Below are positions 1-8,145 of a DNA stretch of 18,090 nt, one piece after another. Each line of letters starts with the position of its first letter. The stretch's first letter is position 1. The translations under genes and the position numbers were made by a program. The stretch is from Candidatus Pacearchaeota archaeon (GTDB taxonomy: Archaea; Nanobdellota; Nanobdellia; Pacearchaeales; GW2011-AR1): positions 1 through 18,090 of the forward strand of contig RFLO01000033.1 of assembly GCA_003693875.1 (NCBI GenBank), written 5' to 3'. A model generated the notes under the pieces. It saw nothing but the letters and a program-made list of their open reading frames with translations. It ran no database searches and was not told where the DNA came from.

Positions 1-1
1 A

Positions 2-2203
2 AAACAAAGAACGCCCAAGATAACAAGAATAGAAGTCGCAGAAAAAAATTTCCTTGAAAAAAAAGCAAAGGCAATAAGGGTCTTCGTTACAAATCACAAG
101 GATTTAAATGAGATTTCCTCAAAAGTTGCCAAACTTCCCGGAGTAATCTGCAGAAGGGAGCACGATATCCCCCTAATCCAGAAATACATAAAAGAAAAAA
201 AAGTTAATCCCCTAAGATGGCATACTGTTGACGCTGAACCCATTGGAGAAGAAGACTTTGCAGGATTTCCAAAAATTGTTAAAACAGAATTAGTCCTTAA
301 GGCTAAAAAAATAGAATCTACTGAAAAAAGCGATTTTGAGCCAAAAATCCTTGCATTTGACATAGAAACCGAAAGTCAGGAAGTAGGAAACGGAAAAATT
401 CTTCTAATCTCAATTTACTCAAAAAACTTCAGAAAAGTACTAACCTGGAAATTCAAGTCAAAGAAGAGTTTTGTTGAATCATTTGAGAGCGAAAAAGAGA
501 TGGTTAAGGCATTCTCGGATATTGTCTGTCAGCAAAAACCAGACATACTTACTGGATACTTCTCCGATGGATTTGATATCCCTTACCTCATCTCCGCTGC
601 CAAGAGGCTAAAAGTCCCCCTATTTCTTGGACCAATAAAAAACCCTCCACAGATAGTAAGGGGCAACCCAATTTCTGCAAAAATCCCCGGATTAGTTCAC
701 ATAGACACCTTCAAGTTCATAAGAAATGTATTCTCACAATACCTGCAATCAGAAACCCTCTCTCTCAACGAAGTTGCAAAGGAACTTCTTGGAATGGAAA
801 AAAAAGAATTTGATTTTTCAAAAATCTCCTCAATGAACTACGAGGATTGGGAAAAATTTGCTGAATACAACCTTCACGATTCAAAACTTTCATACGAGCT
901 TCTTCGAAAAATCTGGCAGGACATAAAAGAGTTTTGTCTTATAGTAAAAGACCCCCTCTTTGATACAACAAGGAACTCAATGTCATCTAATGTTGAAAGT
1001 TATATCATCCAAAACCTTGACAAATTCAATGAAATCGCCGAAAAAAGACCAACCCCGGAAGAAATAACAAAAAGAAGAGCAAAAGGAAGATACGCTGGAG
1101 CTTTTGTATTTGAACCTACACCAGGCATTTACGAAAATCTTGTTATGTTTGACTTCACAAGTATGTATGCCTCAGTTATAGTCGCCTATAACCTCTCTAA
1201 ATCAACATACCTGGGCAACAAAAAGTTTTCAAAAAAGCCCGGATTTTTTCCAAGACTTCTAAAAGAGATAATTGAACTTAGAAAAAAACATAAGAAAGAA
1301 TATGCTAAAAACCAAAGCCCTCTTCTGAAAGCAAGAAGCAATGCCTACAAACTCTTAGCGAATGCAAGCTATGGCTATCAAGGATTTTTTGCCGCAAGAT
1401 ATTATTGTTTTGAAGCAGCTGCTGCAACTGCAAGGCTTGCTCGTGAAAACCTAAAAAAAACAATGGAGAAAATAAAAAAAGAAGGTTACAAAATAATCTA
1501 TTCCGATACAGACTCCATAGCATTTCTTCGTGGAAAGAAATCAAAAAAAGAAGTCATCCAGCTCCTCAAAAGAATAAACTCCGAACTTCCGGAAGCAATG
1601 GAGCTTGATCTGGAAGATTTTTACATGCGTGGACTCTTTGTGCATAAAAGAACTACAAAAAGCGGAGCAAAGAAAAAATATGCCCTCTTAAGTGAGGAAG
1701 GAAAACTAAAAATAAGAGGTTTTGAAACTGTTCGCCGTGATTGGTGCATGCTTGCAAGAAGGCTCCAAAGCGATATCATTGAAAAAATCCTCAAAACAGG
1801 AAATGAAAAAAAAGCTCTCCTGCTCCTAAAAGAGACCATAAAAAAACTTCGGGAAGGCAAAATACAAAAAAACGAGCTTATAATCAAAACCCAGCTAAAA
1901 AAGCCAATTGACTCCTATCAGTCCAAAGGTCCCCACGTAATTGCTGCGGAAAAAATGAAAAAAAGCGGTACAAAAGTTTTTGCAGGCTCAATCATTGAAT
2001 ACTTTGTTGGAAAAACAAAAGAAAAAAGAAAAAAAATTGGAGAGGCTGTATTTCTCCCTGAAGAAAACGCGGATTACGACCCTTCATACTATCTGAACAA
2101 TCAGGTTTTGCCGGCAGTAGAAAACATATTTGACATTTTTGGCATAAACATAAAAGAAATAATTGAGGGAAAAAAGCAAACAAGCCTTCTTGACTTCAAG
2201 TAA
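2..2203 (+). CDS. polB: Family B DNA polymerase, 5' end outside the window
   Basis: Replicative-type DNA polymerase with 3'-5' proofreading exonuclease. The open frame runs from the first complete codon of the window, so the ATG at 500 is internal; comparison with Pyrococcus-type PolB suggests roughly 75 N-terminal residues are missing. Exo I is FDIET (Asp at 359, Glu at 365). Exo II is YFSDGFD (557-577), with Phe where Asn is usual. Exo III is YNLHD (866-880). The inter-domain YAGG motif reads YAGA. Polymerase motif A is DFTSMYAS (1151-1174), motif B KLLANASYG (1349-1375) and motif C YSDTDS (1499-1516); the catalytic Asp residues are kept. The segment between motifs A and B is shorter than in Pyrococcus. 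The C-terminus QTSLLDFK (2177-2200) is a PCNA-interacting PIP box, which supports a role at the replication fork or in repair synthesis. Confidence 0.96.
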   Translation, partial: KQRTPKITRIEVAEKNFLEKKAKAIRVFVTNHKDLNEISSKVAKLPGVICRREHDIPLIQKYIKEKKVNPLRWHTVDAEPIGEEDFAGFPKIVKTELVLKAKKIESTEKSDFEPKILAFDIETESQEVGNGKILLISIYSKNFRKVLTWKFKSKKSFVESFESEKEMVKAFSDIVCQQKPDILTGYFSDGFDIPYLISAAKRLKVPLFLGPIKNPPQIVRGNPISAKIPGLVHIDTFKFIRNVFSQYLQSETLSLNEVAKELLGMEKKEFDFSKISSMNYEDWEKFAEYNLHDSKLSYELLRKIWQDIKEFCLIVKDPLFDTTRNSMSSNVESYIIQNLDKFNEIAEKRPTPEEITKRRAKGRYAGAFVFEPTPGIYENLVMFDFTSMYASVIVAYNLSKSTYLGNKKFSKKPGFFPRLLKEIIELRKKHKKEYAKNQSPLLKARSNAYKLLANASYGYQGFFAARYYCFEAAAATARLARENLKKTMEKIKKEGYKIIYSDTDSIAFLRGKKSKKEVIQLLKRINSELPEAMELDLEDFYMRGLFVHKRTTKSGAKKKYALLSEEGKLKIRGFETVRRDWCMLARRLQSDIIEKILKTGNEKKALLLLKETIKKLREGKIQKNELIIKTQLKKPIDSYQSKGPHVIAAEKMKKSGTKVFAGSIIEYFVGKTKEKRKKIGEAVFLPEENADYDPSYYLNNQVLPAVENIFDIFGINIKEIIEGKKQTSLLDFK

Positions 2204-2228
2204 CTTTTAAGTAGTAAAAAACGAAACA

Positions 2229-2236
2229 TTTATAAA
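2229..2236 (+). promoter_or_regulatory. TATA box of the 2258 gene
   Basis: TTTATAAA centred 25 bp before the ATG at 2258. This spacing puts the transcription start at or next to the start codon, so the mRNA is probably leaderless. Confidence 0.75.
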
Positions 2237-2257
2237 TAAAAAGAGCTTAAAAGGCCT

Positions 2258-3118
2258 ATGGCAGAAGATGAAGAAGGCACTAAAAAACTTGAAGAGTTAG
2301 TTTATCAACCAACCTTTTTAGATCCCGACGGAAATTTAAATATTCCTAGCGCGAGAATCCTTGAAGAATCCACCCCTCTTGAAGAATTTAAGGAAGCTTA
2401 CGAAGTTTCTAAGAGACTTGAGGGAGCTAATAGTAACTCCGAGTTCTATAGCCTACTTCTTGGACGGGAGGCAGGGCTAAGGGTAGGTAACAAAATTGCA
2501 AGCAATACCCTTGAAAGTATTGCCCTTCAATTAAAAGGTTACATCAAAGAACAAGAAGTCAGATTTTCTGCAAAAAATGCAGAACAAATCTACCAAGAAA
2601 TCCGGGAAAAAGCAGAAAATGAGATTGTAGAACCTGCTATTCTTGCTGTAGTTAATATGACCGATTTAGGTTATGGAAGTGAAAGCTTTAGAGATGTTCT
2701 TCAAAAATCAAAAAGGGCAATAGAAGGATTAAACGAAATGGGAGTATATGAAAAAGACCCTAACGAAAAAGAAAAAAAGATAAACAAGTTTCTAGAAAAG
2801 AAATTTGAAGGGTTAACCGAATTCCAAAGAAGCATACTCGCCCCTTTTGCAGAACTTGTTGCTCAGGAATACGTGCAGTACTTTCACTCAAAAATAATCG
2901 AAGCAACAGAAAGCTACAACGGCGGACAAATTAATGCCACGGAAGGCTTTTTAACTGAAGCCCTAAGGATTCTTGTAGAAGAGGGTTCAAAAGAAAGTGA
3001 TGATGAGGAAAAACAAAAAAGACTAATTAGTACAGCAAGGGATATTTCAGATACTACCCTTAAGACGCTTTATATAGTAAGAGCAAGAAACGAAAGAGAC
3101 GCTAATTCTTCAGATTAG
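2258..3118 (+). CDS. Unrecognised 286-aa helical protein
   Basis: I do not recognise a family. The protein is acidic and highly charged, looks almost entirely alpha-helical, has no Cys-pair zinc motif, no signal peptide and no membrane segment, so it is probably cytoplasmic. The region around residues 45-125 and a second helical block around 165-275 look folded; the N-terminal 20 or so and the last few residues (ending in Asn-Ser-Ser-Asp) look flexible. The start is supported by a TATA box 25 bp upstream and no usable Shine-Dalgarno site. It follows polB by 54 bp but has its own promoter, so a functional link to polB is not shown. Its 3' end overlaps the convergent nucleotidyltransferase gene by 17 bp. 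Confidence 0.8.
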   Translation: MAEDEEGTKKLEELVYQPTFLDPDGNLNIPSARILEESTPLEEFKEAYEVSKRLEGANSNSEFYSLLLGREAGLRVGNKIASNTLESIALQLKGYIKEQEVRFSAKNAEQIYQEIREKAENEIVEPAILAVVNMTDLGYGSESFRDVLQKSKRAIEGLNEMGVYEKDPNEKEKKINKFLEKKFEGLTEFQRSILAPFAELVAQEYVQYFHSKIIEATESYNGGQINATEGFLTEALRILVEEGSKESDDEEKQKRLISTARDISDTTLKTLYIVRARNERDANSSD

Positions 3119-4007
3119 CCTCTTTTTCTTCAATAGATTCCCTTACTATCCTTGACATTTCCTTTAAGAACTCATCTGCCTTGTCAAAAAGCTCATCAAT
3201 ATCCTTTCCATGAACGGCAACTTTTTTTCCGTGAACAATATCTTTCGCAAGAGTATGGACTTCGTCATAATAGTAAACATATTTCTTGTCAAGTCTTCTT
3301 CCATTCACAAAGGCTTTTATCAATATTTCTGGTATCAACTCTGGAGAAGGCGGTGTTATATCGGAAGCTATCAGTGCTGCGTGGGCTGCGTCAACCATAG
3401 ACCAATATATCCCATCAACAGCCGACATAAGTGCCTGCCTCGAACGTGCCATATGATGCGGTGCCCTCTCAATAAGGCTGTAAATCGCCTCGGGAGTTGA
3501 CTTTATTTTCCCGTCTCTTAAAAGAACTTTTAGTGGCGTAAAAAATCCTCCGAAGTCAACAAGTGGCTCTCCATAACGGATAACATTTACAATTACCGGA
3601 TCACCCCTCAAAAGATCCCTCCACCAAGTAGAAAGCTTTACCGTATTTAAGTGCAATGGCTTGGTATAAACATTTTTCTCGGCAAGTTTTCGCAATTCTT
3701 CTCGGTACCAGGCAATAAGTTCCTCGTCCCAAAGAATTGAAACATCATCAATAACAATAATTATGTCAATATCCGAAGACGATTTTGAATCTTTGCGTGC
3801 AGTTGAGCCAAAATGGATAATGGACTTTATCATCTGGTCAAACTTATCATATACCTTGACAGCAAAATCATAGGCAATCTCCCGATCTCCTGCAATTTTT
3901 AGGGTGTCTTTTTTCCCTTCAACTTTGCGGGAAATTTTTTTCCTTCCAACACTCTTCCTTGTTTTTTTTGCTACACTCTTTTTTTTAGACTTCTTTTTCT
4001 TCACCAT
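3102..4007 (-). CDS. Nucleotidyltransferase with Lys-rich tail and HEPN-like helical C-terminus
   Basis: About 301 residues from the ATG at 4007; an in-frame TTG at 4016 would add three residues. The N-terminal 38 residues are a Lys/Arg-rich, probably disordered tail that could bind nucleic acid. Residues 40-145 form a polymerase-beta-type nucleotidyltransferase fold, with Gly67-Ser68 and Ser78-Asp79-Ile-Asp81 as the metal and nucleotide signature. The third carboxylate expected on the next core strand is not obvious: that strand reads LHLNTVKL. Residues 175-290 form a helical domain like the HEPN-type domains that often accompany such enzymes, but I see no Arg-x4-6-His RNase motif. The substrate cannot be predicted. 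A TATA box lies just upstream. The gene is last in a minus-strand block of poorly characterised genes. Confidence 0.82.
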   Translation of the reverse strand: MVKKKKSKKKSVAKKTRKSVGRKKISRKVEGKKDTLKIAGDREIAYDFAVKVYDKFDQMIKSIIHFGSTARKDSKSSSDIDIIIVIDDVSILWDEELIAWYREELRKLAEKNVYTKPLHLNTVKLSTWWRDLLRGDPVIVNVIRYGEPLVDFGGFFTPLKVLLRDGKIKSTPEAIYSLIERAPHHMARSRQALMSAVDGIYWSMVDAAHAALIASDITPPSPELIPEILIKAFVNGRRLDKKYVYYYDEVHTLAKDIVHGKKVAVHGKDIDELFDKADEFLKEMSRIVRESIEEKEANLKN

Positions 4008-4035
4008 CTTTTTCAAAACTTAAAGGAAAACCCTT

Positions 4036-4043
4036 TTTATAAA
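4036..4043 (-). promoter_or_regulatory. TATA box of the nucleotidyltransferase gene
   Basis: TTTATAAA between the end of the TIM-barrel gene (4049) and the nucleotidyltransferase start. Its centre is 32-33 bp from the ATG at 4007 and 23-24 bp from the TTG at 4016. With the 25-bp rule seen elsewhere, transcription would start near 4014, giving a leader of about 7 nt before the ATG. Confidence 0.65.
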
Positions 4044-4048
4044 CCTTA

Positions 4049-5878
4049 TTAAGCCATGTTCGTCCCGCTAAACCTTGACCTCTCACCCCCAATCTGCCCT
4101 CCAAGCTCTGCTGGAAGCATACTAAATCCCGCACCATACATTGAGTGGTGGACACTTGGATTGGTTTCACCATAACCTGAAAAATAACTTCCAATGTTAT
4201 CCCAAAGAGGCGCTGCTTTCATCCCATAAAGGGGGCTACCAAAAGCGCTTAATGAAAGCTGGTGATGTGGAACTTTTTGAAACTGCCCCATAATCCCCCC
4301 GGCTTCAACAATCTTATGAATCTCATCAAGCCTGCCAGCTTTCTCAAGTTCTTTTAAAATTTCTTTTATTGGAACGTTGCCCATGCCTGGCGCAAGGTGG
4401 GAGTCACTAAATCCGAAATTATCTGTTATGTGAAGATGTTTTACATATTTCGCTATCTTTTTTGTTTCCTTAATCATATCCTCCTTTGAAAAGCCATGCC
4501 GCCTCATAATATTCAAATGTCCCATGTCCCAGTTAACACCAATATGCTTTTCAGCTATTTCCTCTGCCCTCTTCTTGTCCATGCCCTGGCCTACAAGGCT
4601 TTCCGCAAACTTTTTTCGCGACTTCTTAACAAGAGCCTCCATATCTTCAGCTCTTGAAAACCCAAGCTCCTGCCACACATTCTCAATAGCAATTATTGGC
4701 ATAGTCTTCCCAAACTTCTTATAAGCCTTAGCAGCAGCATTGCCAAAAGTCTCTGCCGCCTTATCCATAGCAAATTTCTCAACATTTTGAAAAATCTCTG
4801 GAGGTTTGCTCCCTGAAGAATCTCCACCGGTTATCTCAAAAAACTTATTAAGATATTTGTCCTGAAGTCCGATATCCAGAAAAATCTTCTTATATTCGTT
4901 TTTAGACGATCCTATCTCCTTTTCTAATTTCTCCTTCTCCTTGCTCCATTCTAATGCAAGATTTCTTAGCTTCTTTTTTTGCTCCGGGTTACTATGTCTA
5001 TAAGCTACCTCAAAAGTTGAGCGAAATAATTCTCTGGAATGTTTATTCAGCCTTCCTGCATGCTTCAAATGAACCTCAGAAACGCCGCCCTTTTCTCCAA
5101 ATATCTCATCTACCTCTTTTACATCTTCCTTTGAAAGACTTTCAATGACCTTAGGAAGATTTCCGCGAACCCCATAGCTTAATTCCTCAAGAGCACGAAG
5201 ATGTATATTATGAACTTCATTTAGGTTATTCTCCCATGCAATTTTATTATACTCTTTAATCCTTTCGTCCACGCTAACCTTTGTTTTTCCCTTGGCAACT
5301 CTTTCCGGTGAAAATTCTTCCTTTTCCTCAACAAAGGTAACAACTTGTCCTGTATCTGCATTGACAACAGGCACTCTTTTCTCGACAAAACGCTCCTCAC
5401 CCTCTCCAGGACGATAGGTTACGCCTGGCATTCCGTTTGCAGCATGAAAGACAACTGGAATATTTCCCTCTGGTTTTATCATGTGGGCTTTTTCTAAAGC
5501 ATCAACAACCTTTCGCTCAGCCTCTGCTCTCCCTTCCTCTCCAGTCCATCCTTGTTGAGAAAAACCAGCAGGATCAACAAGAGGTCCATGGAAAGTTGGT
5601 TTTATTCCCGTAAGCTTTGCAAGAGCCCTAATCTCTTTTAACATCTGAACAGGAGCTGTCTGAGCTGTTTCGTCACTCAAAAAAGTAACCTCAAATGTTT
5701 TAGCACCTGCACGTGCCGCGGATGCAAGCTCCGCAGCCTGGTTAGCTCTTGCAGGATGACCTGGAAAACCAAGCTTTGAAAACTGTTTGGGGGTCATCTT
5801 AAAGCCTGTAAAATTACCATAACCTTCTGGCTCAAAAGAAGAATATCCTCCCTTATAAAAAGACTCTACACCTCCCAT
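4049..5878 (-). CDS. Endonuclease IV / xylose isomerase-like TIM barrel protein with large insertion
   Basis: A 609-residue protein of the AP endonuclease 2 / sugar isomerase TIM-barrel superfamily. Candidate metal ligands appear in the order known from endonuclease IV: His97 (FHGP), His145 (VFHAANG), Glu399 (IENV), Asp451 and His454 (DMGH), His483 (HLHITD), Asp492 and His494 (SDSH) and Glu525 (VEAGG). Endonuclease IV has about 280 residues; here about 250 extra residues lie between His145 and Glu399, mostly charged helix with probable coiled coil around 295-345. The C-terminal 70 residues are rich in Gly, Ser, Met and aromatics and fall outside the barrel. The activity could be abasic-site DNA cleavage or isomerisation of a sugar; the sequence does not decide. 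The start is supported by a TATA box about 26 bp upstream. Confidence 0.85.
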   Translation of the reverse strand: MGGVESFYKGGYSSFEPEGYGNFTGFKMTPKQFSKLGFPGHPARANQAAELASAARAGAKTFEVTFLSDETAQTAPVQMLKEIRALAKLTGIKPTFHGPLVDPAGFSQQGWTGEEGRAEAERKVVDALEKAHMIKPEGNIPVVFHAANGMPGVTYRPGEGEERFVEKRVPVVNADTGQVVTFVEEKEEFSPERVAKGKTKVSVDERIKEYNKIAWENNLNEVHNIHLRALEELSYGVRGNLPKVIESLSKEDVKEVDEIFGEKGGVSEVHLKHAGRLNKHSRELFRSTFEVAYRHSNPEQKKKLRNLALEWSKEKEKLEKEIGSSKNEYKKIFLDIGLQDKYLNKFFEITGGDSSGSKPPEIFQNVEKFAMDKAAETFGNAAAKAYKKFGKTMPIIAIENVWQELGFSRAEDMEALVKKSRKKFAESLVGQGMDKKRAEEIAEKHIGVNWDMGHLNIMRRHGFSKEDMIKETKKIAKYVKHLHITDNFGFSDSHLAPGMGNVPIKEILKELEKAGRLDEIHKIVEAGGIMGQFQKVPHHQLSLSAFGSPLYGMKAAPLWDNIGSYFSGYGETNPSVHHSMYGAGFSMLPAELGGQIGGERSRFSGTNMA

Positions 5879-5900
5879 AAAGATTACAAGAAACGGGGTT

Positions 5901-5908
5901 ATTTAAAT
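5901..5908 (-). promoter_or_regulatory. TATA box of the TIM-barrel gene
   Basis: Minus strand TTTAAATA, centred 26-27 bp before the ATG at 5878. It lies just beyond the stop codon of the upstream 198-aa gene (ending at 5910), so the TIM-barrel gene has its own leaderless promoter. Confidence 0.7.
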
Positions 5909-5909
5909 T

Positions 5910-6506
5910 TCACCATCTCTTTGGTTCCTCATATCCTTTTTCTTTCTCATGCCTCGGTTTTAAAAAGTCTCCTTCTTTTCTCTCGAGAGTATCCAAAAAA
6001 CCAACTTCAGAAACAGAAACCTCTTTGGTATGTTTTGAGTCGTCGTAAACAGGCCTTTCTTCCTCTTCTCGCCTCATAAGCGGAGCATTTCCTTCCAAAT
6101 AAACAATGTCTCTTTTTTCTTCACGCGGCTCATAGCTTTCAAAATTGCCCTTATCGCTCTCGATATAATCGGGCCCTTTTTCAACTCCTGCAACATATTC
6201 AACTGGCCCTTCGTCCTTTTCACTCTTTTCAGGCACAATCTCTTCGAGACGATTCAGTTCATCAACTTCATCAGGGTCAATAAGAACAACATCCCCTATA
6301 TCCCCCACAGAAGATTCTTCTAATTCTTCAGCCACTGCTTGTTCCGGAAAAAAACCCTGGCCTGCTATTCCTGTTTCAGGAAACTCCACATCTTCCTCAC
6401 TTTCTCCCTCCTCTGAAACTTCTGAATCTTCGCTGGCTTCATCTTTTAAAATCTCTTCCAAAACGTCCGTTAAAGACCTTTTTTTCTCTCCTACGCCTTC
6501 TCCCAT
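5910..6506 (-). CDS. Unrecognised 198-aa acidic, probably disordered protein
   Basis: No family recognised. The protein is extremely rich in Glu and Asp, contains no Cys, and has no predictable globular core or membrane segment. The first 20 residues could form one helix (SLTDVLEEILKDEA); most of the rest looks disordered, with scattered short hydrophobic patches such as VVLIDPDEVDELNRLEEIV that may be binding motifs. The ATG lies 16 bp inside the 3' end of the 525-aa gene in a different frame, with only a weak AGGT very close to the start, so translation is probably coupled to the upstream gene. The pairing suggests a partner or adaptor of the 525-aa protein, but this is inference. Confidence 0.75.
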   Translation of the reverse strand: MGEGVGEKKRSLTDVLEEILKDEASEDSEVSEEGESEEDVEFPETGIAGQGFFPEQAVAEELEESSVGDIGDVVLIDPDEVDELNRLEEIVPEKSEKDEGPVEYVAGVEKGPDYIESDKGNFESYEPREEKRDIVYLEGNAPLMRREEEERPVYDDSKHTKEVSVSEVGFLDTLERKEGDFLKPRHEKEKGYEEPKRW

Positions 6507-8068
6507 GACCTAAAAGCCCCTTTTAGACTCACCTCGGGAGGTTTTGTGCGAGATTCGTCAACATTAACAAAATCATTTTGAGCAGAAGCCATCCCGTGAG
6601 CCTTCTTATAAATATCATAAACTGAAAAGATTCCGTCGCTTGCATTCTTAGCAGCATTTGCCCTGACTGTTTTCTCAATAAAATTATCTTTTTCAAGGTC
6701 CATTGGGCCTTCAAACTTCTTGCTCTTATTCTTTTTCCTCTTAGGCTTAAAAAGGCCAAGAAGGGCTGTAAATGGGTCTATGTTCTCTTTTTCTTTCTTC
6801 TTTTTTTCTTCTTTTTTCCCGTCATCTTTTAAAAAGTGATCAAGGTCCTCTTTTATTGCTTCAAGAGACTCTATAGTAGTCTCATCAGAAAAACGTAGAA
6901 TATCCACCATGTCTTCCTCACTAATTGCTTCCTCTATGAGTTTTATTTCGTGTGCATTCAGTGCGTAAGCTTCAAGATTTATTTCTGCAAGCCCTCCAAA
7001 AACAAAAGCATAACTTCCCCTTTGAGTTTCCTTCTGACCAAGATGCCCGCGATAGCTAAGGCTTGCTACAATAACTGCAAAATAATCCTTCTTTAACTTG
7101 TAACCTTCAAACTGCCATGGGAGTTTTTCCTTTTTTTTGCAAAGAAGCACAAGTTCAAACATTGTGGTGCTAAAAGCATTAACAAGGGCAGCATGATTGT
7201 CGAATCCCTTTTGCCTAAGCTTCTGGGCATTTCTCAGATAAGGCTTAACCCATGAAGTATAAAGCTTAAGCGTTTCTACCTGTGACTTTAAATAAGCCTT
7301 CTCAACATTAAACCTCTTCCTAAGCTCCTTCTCAGAATATTCCTTCCACTTTAAGAACTCATTAAGTCGTGGAATAAGTATCCTTAAAACCTGATCATTG
7401 ATGATTGCTTCCCCTTCGTCACTATTAAGCCTCTTTAAATCCTCAACACTATTAGATATCATAAAAGCGTCACGAATGGTCATAAAACCAAGCTCATTTG
7501 CCATCATATGAATTGCCCCGCGTCCTTTCTTGATATCCACATTATCCAACCAGATTTGTTTCAGGGCAAGAAGCCCCTCTTTTCTTCTCTCAGGATCACT
7601 TGAATTAGCATCATCATAGTGGGACAGGCGGACTTCAAACTCCTTTAAATCATAAAGGATATTCAAAATTGACTTTATAACTGTGTTAATTGTCCCAAAA
7701 ATCTTCATCCCTTCCTCCTGAAGTCTCGTTAGCCTTTGGCTCATATCGGCAAATTGCCCGGACCCAGGACTTGCCATAAAATTATCAACAACCTTTTTAA
7801 CATCCCATCCCGCATCAGTCAAGAAATCCAACACCCAATAATAAATCGGTTCTATCTGGTTTTGCTCTGATTGTATCCTCAACTTATGAGACGAAACAGG
7901 ACTTGGCGAAAGAGAAATGCCCTCTTCTTTTGCCTTCTTCAGAGCTTCAATTATCCCATGTTGCCTCACAAGCTCAAACATAGCTTCTTTATCCTTCTCG
8001 CTACCAGATGCATTCATCCAAGGCGAAACAGCCATAATGTAATCTGACAAGTCTTTTGCATCCCCCAT
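6491..8068 (-). CDS. Unrecognised 525-aa mostly helical protein
   Basis: I cannot assign a family. The first 410 or so residues look globular and largely helical, with many conserved-looking Trp and Tyr positions and no Cys-pair metal motif. Around residues 415-455 there is a low-complexity Lys/Glu stretch flanking a short hydrophobic piece (DPFTALLGLF). A basic KPKRKKNKSKK segment follows, then a C-terminal tail of about 75 residues. No signal peptide or clear transmembrane segment is seen. The start is supported by a TATA box 25 bp upstream. It is the first gene of an overlapping pair with the acidic 198-aa gene, and its promoter sits back to back with that of the 8146 gene. The basic and acidic tails of the two proteins could interact, which is speculative. 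Confidence 0.78.
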   Translation of the reverse strand: MGDAKDLSDYIMAVSPWMNASGSEKDKEAMFELVRQHGIIEALKKAKEEGISLSPSPVSSHKLRIQSEQNQIEPIYYWVLDFLTDAGWDVKKVVDNFMASPGSGQFADMSQRLTRLQEEGMKIFGTINTVIKSILNILYDLKEFEVRLSHYDDANSSDPERRKEGLLALKQIWLDNVDIKKGRGAIHMMANELGFMTIRDAFMISNSVEDLKRLNSDEGEAIINDQVLRILIPRLNEFLKWKEYSEKELRKRFNVEKAYLKSQVETLKLYTSWVKPYLRNAQKLRQKGFDNHAALVNAFSTTMFELVLLCKKKEKLPWQFEGYKLKKDYFAVIVASLSYRGHLGQKETQRGSYAFVFGGLAEINLEAYALNAHEIKLIEEAISEEDMVDILRFSDETTIESLEAIKEDLDHFLKDDGKKEEKKKKEKENIDPFTALLGLFKPKRKKNKSKKFEGPMDLEKDNFIEKTVRANAAKNASDGIFSVYDIYKKAHGMASAQNDFVNVDESRTKPPEVSLKGAFRSWEKA

Positions 8069-8089
8069 AAAAATCTAAGTTGAAGCATC

Positions 8090-8097
8090 TATTTAAA
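8090..8097 (-). promoter_or_regulatory. TATA box of the 525-aa gene
   Basis: Minus strand TTTAAATA, centred 25-26 bp before the ATG at 8068; leaderless. It lies 19 bp from the divergent TATA box at 8117-8124, so the two promoters share a compact control region. Confidence 0.75.
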
Positions 8098-8116
8098 GCT
8101 GCCGACCATCAATACT

Positions 8117-8124
8117 TTTAAATA
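8117..8124 (+). promoter_or_regulatory. TATA box of the coiled-coil/gltX operon
   Basis: TTTAAATA centred 25-26 bp before the ATG at 8146; leaderless. It should drive both the 8146 gene and gltX, since only one base separates them. Confidence 0.75.
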
Positions 8125-8145
8125 AAGCCAAGTATTCTGAATTTT

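Noticed and set aside
1305..1887. Minus-strand ORFs opposite the polymerase palm domain
   Set aside because: They mirror conserved polymerase motifs and have no promoter or ribosome binding site.
500..2203. ATG at 500 as the start of DNA polymerase B
   Set aside because: The frame is open upstream to base 2 and encodes the Exo I motif and N-terminal domain sequence, so the gene begins outside the window.
3102..4007. HEPN/MNT toxin-antitoxin system
   Set aside because: Single fused protein, no Arg-x4-6-His RNase motif, and no separate partner gene beside it.
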